Origin: Acheta domesticus
Lineage: Eukaryota; Arthropoda; Insecta; Orthoptera; Gryllidae
Assembly (NCBI GenBank): GCA_031308135.1
Contig: JAHLJT010004567.1
Coordinates: forward strand, 129,217,356-129,281,355
DNA length: 64,000 nucleotides
Direction: 5' to 3'
Shown here one piece after another: positions 10,699 to 22,292 of this stretch. Each line of letters opens with the position of its first letter. The first letter of the stretch is position 1. The notes under the pieces were generated by a model. The model worked only from the letters and a program-made list of their open reading frames with translations. It had not been told where the DNA came from and made no database searches. Made by a program: the position numbers and the translations under genes.

Positions 10699-12325
10699 AA
10701 CTAGTAGTGCTGCAAAATGGCACAGACTTTCCCGTATTAGTTTTCTATTTCCTTTGGTCTCGGCTAGCTATTCAGACTTGCCACATTCATTTGCCAGCTG
10801 CCATCTATTTCCGCCCAAAGTACATTTTTTTGACATTTTCTTAATTTTTTTGTTTCTTAATAGTAGTACGGAAATATTATTTTAAGAATATTAAAGAACA
10901 CTAAAACCTTGTTCTAAATGGCAATATTCTCTGTTAAATTTTGAAAGATTTTTAAGAAAATGGCGTTTAAGCGCTACTGTAAATGCGAAATTTGAAGCTC
11001 GTTTTTACAGACAATTTTTGAGTTTTCGAAAAACTTCATTTGAAATCATTTGAACTTACACTCACAAAAACAATAGTGTTCACAAATTGTTGGAAATATG
11101 CATTATAACGGTGTGAGAGATCATTCAAAAGAATTATATTTGTGTAATTTTTCAAAAAACAAAAAAATACCTCAAAATAAACTTTACGTCACGTTAATGA
11201 GTGCAGTTAGCACTATCTGTTCAAAAAGTTAGAAGAAAAAATTGCAAGTATTATTGAGAAAATGGCGTTTGAGCGTTTCTGAAAATGCGGAATTTGGAGA
11301 TATTTTTCACAGAAAACGGTTGAGTTCTCGAAAAACTTTATAAGACATTATTTAATGCACGTGTACGTATAAATATAATAATGTGAACAAATCTCCACTA
11401 ATGTAAATATGAACGACGTGAGAGACAAGTCAAAAAATTTATTTTTTTTAATTTTTGAAAAAACAAAAGAATATGGCAACATGACGATTATGTCATCTCA
11501 TATAGTACATTAGACACTATCCCTACCAAATGTTTAAAGAAAAAATTTGGAGCTGTTTTTGAGAAAATCTTGTTTTTGTAATTTTTTTAAAATTGCACAT
11601 ATTGCACGCAATATCGCGAAAACTACTAACGCCTTCAAAAAAATGTACATGATCTTAATGAAAGAACTTACTTTGGAAAACAAGTTTCATTTGAACGAGA
11701 AATCTCTATCTTCAATTTTGTAGTAGGAAGATGCCGAAAGCAATTGCAATTTTGCAATTTTGCAAGATGCCAAAGAAATTGCAAATATTGCAATTTTCGA
11801 AAATTCAGAGTTTACCGTGAAAATGAGACGTATGCCACTTTTGTAAGTGTATTTTACTCAATTATTACAAGAAATTTAATGAAAAAATGTGGAGCAGTTT
11901 TTGAGAAAATTTTGAAAAAGTCTGGGGGACTTCATGTAAAGTACCCTCAAATTGTAAAGAAAGTTTTTCAAAATTTCAAAGCTTCGACTTGAGCCAGTTC
12001 GACAAGAGTTTCTTCAATTTGGAGAATTTCCTAACAGTGGTTTAGGCGCAAGTAATGTTCACAGACAGACGGACGAAAGGACAGACGGACGTTTTGCTTT
12101 CTATTGGTTTTTGGTATCAAGGACTGACAAAAGAGGGATTCATGCCACACCACTTGTTAGGTTTGTTTTTCTTAATTTAGCCACTGGATTTATCCACTTT
12201 TACGTTATCACGATCCGGCAACGACCTTTTTTCTAACGAAAATTCGCCATTTTTTCGCACAGCATTACATAACTTTCCCTATACTACGTATATTACTCCG
12301 TATATACATGCAAATACGGGAAAGT
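10699..12325 (+). mobile_element. unit U copy 2 (plus orientation)
   Basis: Starts at AACTAGTAGTGCTGCAAAAT, includes CACAGACTTTCCCGTATTAG just inside, and ends ATACGGGAAAGT at 12325. Near its 3' end is a short GGAC/AGAC tract (12062-12090). Together with copy 1 it forms a fold-back structure of about 3.5 kb whose arms are reverse complements over most of their length. Confidence 0.65.
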
Positions 12326-12329
12326 AATA

Positions 12330-13662
12330 ATCGGAGCCCTTTTTTAAGAAAACGGCATTTGAGCGCTACTTTTAATTCGAAATTTGAAGCTCTTTTTCAT
12401 AGAAAATATTTTAGGTTTTGAAAAACTTAATTAGAAGTAATCTGAAACACTGTTACTCACAAATGAAGTAATGTTTACAAATTGCTGGAAATGTGCACAT
12501 TAACAGTATGAGAAATCATTAAAAAACTACATTGTGTAATTCTTGAAAATACAAAAGAATACACCAAAATGAACTTTATGTCATAATAAGAGTGCAATTA
12601 GCACTAACTAAAAGGTTTGAAGAAAACATTTGGAACCATTAATGAAAAAATGGCGTTTGAGCGTTTCTGAAAATGCGAAATTTGGAGCGAGTTTTCATAG
12701 AAAACGGTAGAGTTTTCGAGAAACGTTAAGTAACATTATTTAAAGCACACGTACTCGTAAGTATAATAACAACAGCAAATCATCGCTAATGCAAATATTA
12801 CAATTAAAAATAAAATTCTAATTTTTAAAAGAAAACAAAAAAGATTAGTGCAAACTGATGTTTATGTCATCTCATAGGGTTCATTAGGCATAGAGTACAT
12901 GACTTCAATGAAAGAACGAATTATGGATAACGAATTTCATTTGAAGGAAAAACCTACAATTTCGTAGACTGCGATTTTTCTTACTTTGCCGTTCATGGCC
13001 CGTCTTCACGATGAAATATGTCACGGTATTTGGCGACGTTCTCAGTCATGCCGCCAGGTAATGCATGATCGTGACTATCAAGCTGTGCTTGCGACCATGC
13101 GACTTCTAGCGGTACGACGGAGAAAGACGCGAAATGCCGTGTGATATTCCATCGTGGCCATAGAGGTTTGAGGGGCAGAGTTTGAAAAATCGCACTATAG
13201 TTGTAGGAAGACGTCAAAAAGAATTCAAACTTTTTTTTAATATTCGAAAATTCAGAGTTAGCCGTGAAACCGTGATCGGATCTATGCCACCTTTTTAAGT
13301 GCATTTTCTTCCATTCTTAGAAGAAATTTAAATAAAACGTTTGGAGCGGTTTTTGAGAAATTTTGAAAATGTCCCAGGGGCTTCATGTAAAGAATCCCTA
13401 TATTTTAAAGATTTTCTTTTCAAAATCTGAAAGCTTCGACTCGAACCAGGGGTTTCTTCAATTGAGAAAAAATCGTTCGTATAGTTTAGGCGCTAGTTGT
13501 GATCACGGACGGACGGACGTTTTGAGAGAAAAACAAAACAGTATCCGTATTAGGGAACCCCAAAACGTGTATTTCCGTTGAAATCCCAAAATTGATTTTC
13601 CACAACAATGTAACTCTCATACTAGGTATATTACTCCGTATATACGTATGTATAGGGAAAGT
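12330..13662 (+). mobile_element. unit U copy 3, 5'-truncated and carrying a MITE
   Basis: Begins inside U at the block with AAACGGCATTTGAGCGC and runs to TATAGGGAAAGT at 13662, so it lies in tandem behind copy 2. A palindromic MITE (12967-13199) interrupts it at the conserved block that reads TTTTGTAGTAGGAAG in copy 2. Its GGAC tract is only three repeats long (13507-13520). Confidence 0.6.
12967..13199. mobile_element. palindromic MITE, copy P1
   Basis: About 230 bp with arms that pair over most of their length. The outer ends read TGCGATTTTTC (left) and GAAAAATCGCA (right), bounded by TA on both sides, which suggests a TA target-site duplication. The core holds CACGG...CGCGTC...GCATGATCG and its inverted partner. 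It is inserted in unit U copy 3. Confidence 0.65.
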
Positions 13663-14324
13663 AATATGGAAAGAGTGATTAACTTTCATTTTCAGTTGAA
13701 CATCTTTGTATATTATTCTTTTTGAATGATTGTTGTTGAAACTGTTATTGAAACTCACAAAAACTCTTTTAATCCCTTCTTTTTTCAGAGTGAAATATCT
13801 ATAACATTGAGAAAGAAATGCAACTTGTGGTGCTTTGGTGTGAGAAGTTACCATCTTCAGTACTGAATCATGTGGAACATATGGAACACATTTTTTTTCA
13901 AATACGGAACATGAATCAAAGGACTGTTGCACAGAATGGTACTGAAATTACCAAACCGAATGCTACAGATTAGAGTTGAGGTAATTTGGTGAAATCTTAA
14001 AATTTGTTTGGTTGCTGTTTGAAATTTACAGTAAGGTATAGAGATAGTTTCCAAGTGACTTATTATTATATTAATTGTTTTACTTAGGTCACTGATATTA
14101 ACATATTATTAACCAAAATAAATTTACAATGGTGACTAAAAAAGGAAGTAATGATTACTTCCCAAATTTCAAACTTGCCATCTTTACGAGTCAGACCTTA
14201 ATGATAAGTCATATTTTTTCTGAACCTTACGGTGAATTTTAGAATAATTTATGCACGGATCCAGATACTGTAGAGTAGAAAAATGCATTTTTATTGTGCA
14301 TATGCCTTTTTAGTAAAACGTTAT
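13663..14324. other. AT-rich intergenic stretch, nothing recognised
   Basis: No frame here resembles a known protein and no repeat ends were found. Short open frames are typical of random AT-rich DNA. Confidence 0.5.
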
Positions 14325-14664
14325 ACCGTAAGTACTCGAATATAACCCGCATTTATTTTTCAAAAATTACTTAGTACTTATAGCTGAAAATTGGGGTGCG
14401 GGTCATATTCGCGTCAAGGTCGGAACCGCGAACTGCACGTGGTTACATGGAGGCGTGCTTTATTCTTCAGGTTTTTATAACGCGACGGGTCACGACCCGT
14501 CTTCACGATGGAATACGTCACGGCATTTCGCGTCTTTCTCGGTCGTGTCGCTAGATGTCGCATGATCGCGATCGTATCAAGCAAGCTTCATTTTCGAGAT
14601 TACTTCTCGTAAAATTAGGGTGCGGGTAATATTCGAGGACGGGTTGTATTCGAGAATGAAAGGT
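14325..14664. mobile_element. MITE-like element with half of a P-type hairpin inside
   Basis: The left end reads TACCGTAAGTACTCGAATAT. The right end, reverse-complemented, reads TACCTTTCATTCTCGAATAC, so the imperfect TIRs are about 27 bp. The GCGGGT and GGGTGCGGGTAATATTCG blocks inside both ends extend the symmetry. At 14489-14585 lies one arm of the palindromic MITE core (P2), without its partner arm. Confidence 0.5.
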
Positions 14665-17600
14665 ATTTCAACAAACTTTTCCAATTTGTCCTGTTTTTAG
14701 GATACAAGACAAAGGTCTCGTATGACAATGTTTTAAGAAATATTGATTAAAATAAACCTTTCCAGTACAAAAGTTTATTTGAAACAAATAACATAGCACA
14801 TCAGTCATGTTATTCAATATGAATATTAACTCAGTGGGGTTTAAAATACCAAAGATGAAGTCTTCCAACAAGTTGAAGTTCCGAAATTTTGAGCGAGATT
14901 GGGAAAAAAGTTCTTTAGCACTGGCGGGAGAATATTATTTTGTAAACCCTGTGAAGTTAAACTTAGTGCAGAGAAAGAATTTAATGTGCAGAAACAAGTA
15001 GGCCTAATATCTCTGAACACCGCAGCTGAGTGAAGAGAAGTGCTGGAAATGACTGCAGACAGATCTATCCTCAATAGTGCAAATGTTTTCTTAAGGATTT
15101 TTAGAGATAGTCTTGCTGTGCAAAAGGTCTTTTCAGATATTTGTCAGGAAAATGGCGCCAACTTTTCAGTGGTATCAAATCCACCACACGACTCAAAGAT
15201 GCTGTTATTATATGCACATGCTTTCTTGAGCCCCGGAATATCTTTTCTCCTTTACCAACATTAGATGAATTAAGAATAAATAAAAGCAAGTAAGGTTGTT
15301 GACAAAATCAGATGTGTTTGCTCCTGTCTAACAGAAACTATTTTGCATTGAGAAATGATCTACAGATTGATATAATTGTCCTGTCAACAAAGTAACAAAC
15401 TCTCTCACACCTCTTACATGTAGTGAAATCAGGGCTGAAGAAAACATGCGCAGATAATACTCTGTTGTGTGACGCCCTGAATATGTTTCAACATGTGCAG
15501 TAAGAGTTCGGTTGAGCTCATGGTCAGGTAGCTGACAAAGTGCACAGCAAATTATAAAATATTCTCCTGAGGAACCCTGGATATTCTACAGTACGCAAAA
15601 TGAGTGTCAAATCTGAGAATTTTCATTTATTTATTAACCTGTTTATTTAAAGTAATGTCTAGTTACTATTAAACATTTTTTTGTATAAAAAGCAATAACA
15701 TTTAACTGCAAAAATATCCAAAATGAATTTCGACAACTTGTGAAATAAAAACAGCAGGTAGTTTTACCAACTATGAGATTCAATAAACAAATATCGAGAA
15801 CAAACCATAAATGGATCGGTTGAGAAGTGTTTAATTTGTTGAGTACTAAATAGAAAGATTGTGATGTTGATAGACCAAAGCATAGATAACACTGGGAACA
15901 TGGCCTATAAAATAAGAAGATAGAATTATTAATACTCTACAACAATTGTTTCAATAATTATTTTAAGCAAAAATAGGATATCTTCATTTTTTCTTCTTCT
16001 TTCTCACTGTATAATTTTTTTCTAAATATAACATTTTTCTTGTATTCATTAGCTATTTTGTTCAGCATTTATATGTATTCTATATAATAAATCCTTTTTT
16101 CTTATTTAATGGTCTTCTATATGTACACATTTATATTAAAAGAAAAAAGTGTGACAACTCAAAATTAGTATTTAAATAACTAAGATTGTATTCAGGTCTC
16201 ACATACGTATTCAGGTTATTGCCTCGTGAAGTAGCGACACATGCGTGAATCATGTTAACTATTTTATACTTACACAACCTGTTAATAAATAAATAAATAA
16301 ATATACAGGCAGTAGTATGTATCTGATACAACCTGATTCAATACGAACATGGTTAATTATTTAAAAAATCACATTTTCCCTTATCATAGAAACATTTTAT
16401 CACAAAATATCAATGGAAAAAAAGTTTGGAGGTCATGCAAGTCCATTGTCTTCCAAGATGAAGTGATGATCTTATGCCCTTTTGAAGGAGTGAAGTTTTT
16501 ACTAATCTTATGCCCTTTTGAAGACTGGTGCTTTTACTAAGTTATTGAGTAGAGTATTTCAAGTGCCAACTAAATTGCTCAGAAAATTATTGTTTTTTAT
16601 TCTGTTTTGCCTAGACTTCAAAAGTTTCATACTACGACCTCATTGCAAAGTTTCAGAGTGCCAAAAAATGTTACTAATGTCAGTATTGTAATGCCATTGT
16701 AAGGTCTTAAAAGTTTCAATCCTAAAGCTTTCTTCTTGTTACCCTGAAAAACGGGTGCCTCTTCCGTGCAATCTGCCCATTGAGGACCGCCGTAACGCTG
16801 GCAAGGGGCCCTTAAAAGGTGCTACCAACTGGACTTCTGTTTTTTAAAGAGATGTTACTTCTCTATCACTCCCCTCTTTGTCCTGACTTGTGACAGGCAG
16901 AGCATGGCTACTAAAACATTTGGTTCAAGTTGGGGGGTTATAATAATTTAAATAACTCTATTTCCCCCTGAATTCTAGAAGATGTGCGGATAATGAAGTT
17001 ACATTTACGTCCAGAAGCATTGACCCAGAAGCTGAGGTACAATACTTGTTACAGGTTGTTTATAATTATACAGTCCAAATTGTAAATAATACATTAAATA
17101 TCATTATTAAAATTAATATTACTTTCCTTTTTAATGCTATGTATAGTCACTAATTGTATAGAAAAAGATACGCAGCAGAAAAGATTTTACTTGGGACTTA
17201 AACTTTTGTACTGAATTTAATTGCTTAATGTCATCTGGCAAAGTGTTGTAAAATAATGTACATGTATTTTGTAGTGATGTATTAATGTATTATTTTATAG
17301 TGATGTAGTAATATAGTATTTTGTAGTACATGTATTAATGTACATGTGAATTTTTTGCAGTGAGCTGTTGATATTGTCACCTGATGAATATGATTACTGT
17401 GTCGAGTGTTATAGTTATAGACATCAGCATTTACTGGAAATATATTACCACCCGTAAATAAGCCATTTTTGACCAAAAAAACTCTGATTTGTAAATTAAG
17501 AGACAAGGTAATGGTAAAATTTCTAGATTAATAAAGAGAGACTTACAAGAATCACGTGGGTGGGATTTACTTATTATTCGTACAATTCTATTTTGTAATC

Positions 17601-18700
17601 TAAAAGTATGGAAGCCTTGAGAAGTACCTTGTGCCCAGAATATTATGCCATATATCAGGCGGGAAAGAACATTTGTGAAATATGCACAATGAGCAGTATG
17701 AAGGCTGAATGAATTTGAAAGAATTCCGAATGATTGAAGTCACAATGTGAATGTTACAGTATTTGAAGACAATGATTCCAAGTTTCTGTTCAGAGACCTC
17801 ACTGCCTTCAGGTATTCTCCTTTGATGCCATGTATTGTGGAGAAGAGCTTTTCCAGGTACATAACTATCTTCAGTGTCAGCTGAAGGTCTTTCAAAATAA
17901 AAATTGTGGAAAGGCACCATGTGATAAAGTACAACTCGGTAAAACTGAAGTCTGAGAGGGTATTGGAATATAATGAACATGCAATTAATCTGAGAAATGT
18001 CCTTTGTACACACATGAGTAGTAGTATATTATCATTATTGTAAAATTACTTTTTCTCTTCCTTCTTTCTTTTACTGAGAGGGCCATTGAAATTCATTTTT
18101 AGATACATAATTTAATAAAAATAATGTATCTAAAATATTGTATGTATTTAAAAAAAATTATGTATCTATTATATTAAATATTTTTCAGATATGACAAGAT
18201 GCTGTAGATGAATTTTGAAAAACGAACCAGAACAGAGACTCACTGTACTTTCATGCATTTGGAGCATTTTAATGAGATGCAAATAATTGTTCACAACAGA
18301 TTTGTGATCCTGCGTTTTCAAAACCCATGAACAATACAAGTAAGTCCTTTCATATGTTTTTTTATGAGAAATTATGAACATATTTTGAAGATAACTGAAG
18401 ATCATTAAAACATTACTCTTTTTAGAAACCTTATTTATTTAGTTATAGAAAGCAACAAGCTTAAAGCACAAGTTCAAATTGTAATACAATGAATCTATGA
18501 ATATGAGCATTCATGGTTATATACGATATGTATGAATACAGTATGAGTACATGAATACATCATACATAAATGAATTCAGAAATATATACGAATTACAACA
18601 GCAATTTAATTAAAAAAATAATATAAAGAATTTAAAAAAAACGACCAAAGACTACATGTTTGATATTGTAACAAATCTGCTTTTTCTTTATACTACTGCT
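14665..18700. other. AT-rich region without a supported gene
   Basis: Frames such as 14807-15001 and 15040-15264 (plus) and 17600-18015 (minus) are open but match no family I know. A GC-richer 120-bp patch lies at about 16750-16870. The segment at about 16925-17030 recurs in diverged form at 22100-22225 (shared string GAAGTTACATTTACGTCCAG), so a dispersed repeat passes through. I see no splice-linked exon chain. Confidence 0.45.
16965..17025. repeat. dispersed repeat, copy a
   Basis: Shares GAAGTTACATTTACGTCCAG and flanking AATAACT..ATTTCCC..GAA.TCTA.AA.ATGTGC with 22150-22220. The family is not identified. Confidence 0.55.
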
Positions 18701-18724
18701 ACTGCATATCAAATCTACCATTTG

Positions 18725-19124
18725 CTTACCAATTTACAATCTGGGCAACTCGACCCGCCCGCCATACGGGGGACGAGAAACCTCCGTGAAAGTTTTTCTG
18801 GCTATTGATTGCTGCGGATTTTTCGTTGCTTGTGGCTAGTTTCTCACTTCTGGATCACCAAATTTCTGACTGATCGTAGCGGGCGTTGCACCTAAATAAC
18901 TTAGATCACTTCCAGGCTGCACTCCACTCAGCAATTTTATATTTTTTTTTACTTTAGTGAACGACTACAACTTCACAGCACATATGCTTACAACTATCAC
19001 CTCCTTCAAAAACCAACAGAACTTTTTACCTCACAAAAAGTCGACTTTCCTCTTTTTTCAACAAAGCCCCCTAGCAACCACCTGCCATTTGTCTACTCTT
19101 TTCCTGAATACTTGGTATATCACA
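18725..19124 (-). repeat. possible gypsy LTR end, diverged
   Basis: Ends GGTATATCACA at 19124, the same terminal string as the LTR ending at 8760, and is preceded by C/T-rich stretches of similar layout (ACAACTATCACCTCCTTC compared with the first LTR). The opposite end was not located, and overall identity to the first LTR is low. Confidence 0.35.
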
Positions 19125-20210
19125 ATATATTCAATGATTTTTTTTTATTTTTATGTTTATAATTTACAGGCAATTATCCTTATAAAAATATTACAATTAC
19201 AATATTACAAATTATTGAAAATCTGTAAGTAATTTGTATATTGCTTTTGATTAGAATACACAAGCAGGAGATTACAGATCAAGTTTTAGCATATTTGCTA
19301 CGTCAACTTGCAAACAATTGGTGCATTTTTAGATAGATCTCGAAATCAGTAATTCAAATGTTATTTGATAGTTGTTTCATAAGTTAATTGGAGGAATTGT
19401 TTAACATAGTTTAGGTAGTAGCTGAATTTTGTCAATGTTGCTATTTAAAAAAGTACAAGAAAATGTAAACATTATACATTTTGTAGGATTTTAAGGAACT
19501 TGTATTAGGTAAGGTAAGGTAACAATTTGACTACAATCTTGAGTTGTGTTAGGAGATGGTAAATTCAATTTCCTAGCAACAAAACTTAGACATTTGTGTT
19601 GAACTGACTCAATAAAAAAACTCAGTTCTTTTTGTATAAATTTGATAATACAGTGTCCACACAGGTGAAAACTATTAAAGTATTAGTCAAACAAGAGTTA
19701 AATATAATCTTTTAAATGAGTGAAATGATTGAAAATTGGTGACGAAACTTTGTAAACGTAACATTCAATTGGATATAGATACAATATATTCAATTTGCAG
19801 ACTAAAATGTAATTTAGAATTAAATGTGACACCCAGATATCTTATCTAATTCACTCTTCCTAATCCATAGATTATAGTTTTATAGTTGAAAAAAAATTTG
19901 TCTATGTGACCTCGAGAATGGTAGTGCCTTGCACTTATTAATATTTGGTAATAAATATTTTTTCTAAATATTATTATAAAAAATAAATATCATTACAAGA
20001 AACTAGGAATGATAGTAAGTTTATATTATTATCCAATCTGGATAACTTTGTAAGCAGTGAACAGAAATCATAGGATGTTTTGTGTGATGGGATCGTAAAT
20101 AGATTTGTGGTATGAAGAGTGTATGCTGAGTCACTCTTAACAAATAATCTTTTTAATGTGCGACTTTAAAAATCATTGTTGATAATTCTAAATATTGAAG
20201 TCCTTGATGC
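19125..20210. other. AT-rich intergenic stretch, nothing recognised
   Basis: No gene, repeat boundary or RNA signature could be supported here. Confidence 0.5.
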
Positions 20211-20224
20211 CTTATTTTCTGTGG

Positions 20225-20560
20225 CGAAGCGCAGGCCATCGGGCCTGCTCTTCTGTCCCACCACACAAATTCCGCTATGCTCCTTTGACCATCTGGCAGA
20301 GAAAGGAGGTATCACTAGGTGAACAGAAATCATCTCAGGTGTTGACACAGGTGATTGCTAAATTTGGCACAGAGGCTTCTTTTAGGGTTGCGGATCTTTT
20401 ACACGAAGTAAATCTACAATACATAACAGCTGGCTTTATCTTCCCCTCTGAAGGAAGGTGTGCGAAGGATTTTTCTCCCTTAAAAATCCATGACTTTGAT
20501 CAGGTTTGAACCAGTGACCTTGGGTATAACAGTTCTGTGCACTAAGCGTAACAGACCAAA
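20225..20560 (-). repeat. tRNA-derived SINE-like sequence
   Basis: Read on the minus strand, a Pol III B-box-like GGTTCAAACCT (around 20503-20512) follows an A-box-like TAGTGCACAG about 45 bp upstream, the spacing of a tRNA head. A GC-richer body extends towards 20225. The layout is that of a tRNA-derived SINE. Assignment to a family would need a copy-number search. Confidence 0.42.
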
Positions 20561-22290
20561 TACAGTCTGACAATGTTGACAAATCTATCGACAGAAAAGA
20601 AAATAATACTTTAATTATTAATTTTAAAATAATTTTAATTATTAATTTTTCACAGCACTTCCTCTCAAATGGTGATTTTTCATTGTTTTGTGCAGGATTC
20701 TCTTATTTGGTGTCACTTTTATGTCCATGGCCCACCAAATCTAAAAGACAGTGCTTGGCATTTATTAACTTTTATCTAGTTACAGATCTTTAATTTTAGT
20801 ATATCTGTCTCCAAATTTCATTACTTCTGTCCTTGTACCTGAAACTTTAATTGAAAATGACGGATTCTCAGACTTGGTTGTCAAGTTCGAGATGTTACAT
20901 GTTCTTTTCAGAAATACCTATCAACTTACACCATTGGTTGATAGGTGCACTTAAACACCTATTTTTCTATTGCTAACAGTAATATGAAAAATACTTGAAC
21001 AATGAAAATACAAAGCAAATGAATGTCCCAAAGATTTATCCTCCACCCCTCACAAAATTTTTTTATTGGTGCCTACTCAATGTCTCAACTATTATACAAA
21101 AAACAAGGTTTGTAACACTGCAACACTATGCCCTCTTTCTATTGGATAAACATTTGCTGTAAACTCTGTAGTTACTTGTTGGCATCATGTGATGTGTTCC
21201 TGACAGTGTAGTGATTGCTTTCATTCTCAGTCCTAGTTCTGAAACCAGATTTCTGATATCATTCCAGCCATCAGAGGCACTGCTAAGTTGTTTTTCGTGT
21301 TTCTTTTGTAAGTGTAATAAATTCAAGATTTTCTCCTTTCAGTATTACTGGAGAACAAGTGGAAGTGTTAGATGAAGTTATGGTGTCTCAAGTCACATTT
21401 TGAGAGAATATTAATCAAAATTGGCTCAATAAAAATTCAATAGTTTGCTTCCTGCTCATCCTTAGTGTTGTCCTTCAACTTGCATTTTTCTCTGTCACTC
21501 TTCTGAACTCAGTCCTTCATTTCGACCAATTTGCATAATTTCAGATTATGTAATATTATGAAAATCAATTATGATGTTTTAAAGAAAGTTCAGTGGAGGG
21601 GAGGGGATCCAAAACAATCATTCTTATATATGCCTTTTTGCATCCTTAATTGAGCCAGACTAAATGCCTTTTTTCCTGCCTTTTAGGTGAGCATTTTAGG
21701 TCTTGCATTTCTGAGCGGTACTAATGATTAATGTAAAAATGTGTAACTGACATAACTGACTTGCTTCTTCACTGACAAATTTCAAGCGGGGGTAATTCTT
21801 GAGTTAGTGAAAGAAGTCATGTGTTTATTTCTTACTCATGAGCAGGTAGTTTGGCAGATTCGTTTTGTACTTGTCTCGTATCATAAATTAAGTATATTTT
21901 TATTGGAAAGGTTTTGTGGTTTGTTTTTATTGTTAAAATCTATTTATTGTTAAAAAACGGATTCTGTGGACGTTTTCTTAAATTCTGGGATCCCTTTTCT
22001 AACCCATTTACAAGCTTAATTCTGAATACAGATGGAAAAGAGTGTTTTTGGCAAGAATTGAAAAGAAAATGTTGGCTCTGGTGTAATGAAAACTCTTTGC
22101 AGAAGCAAATCGGATACATATTTTGGCTATTGTCTCTTGTTGTTTGAATAACTGTATTTCCCAATGAACTCTAAAAAATGTGCACAGAGAGTGAAGTTAC
22201 ATTTACGTCCAGAAGCAAAATAAGGGGTCTTCTCAGCATTTGTTCAAAGGATCAAGGAAACTGAATGAAAAACTTGTTTGAGATTTTTGA
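20560..22290. other. AT-rich stretch holding a dispersed repeat near its end
   Basis: 22150-22220 is copy b of the dispersed repeat at 16965-17025. Otherwise I see no supported gene. Frames at 21914-22164 lie on opposite strands of the same sequence and look accidental. Confidence 0.45.
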
Positions 22291-22292
22291 TA

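Noticed and set aside
17600..18015. Possible membrane protein gene on the minus strand
   Set aside because: Two overlapping frames have similar quality, and there are no splice partners or recognisable motifs.
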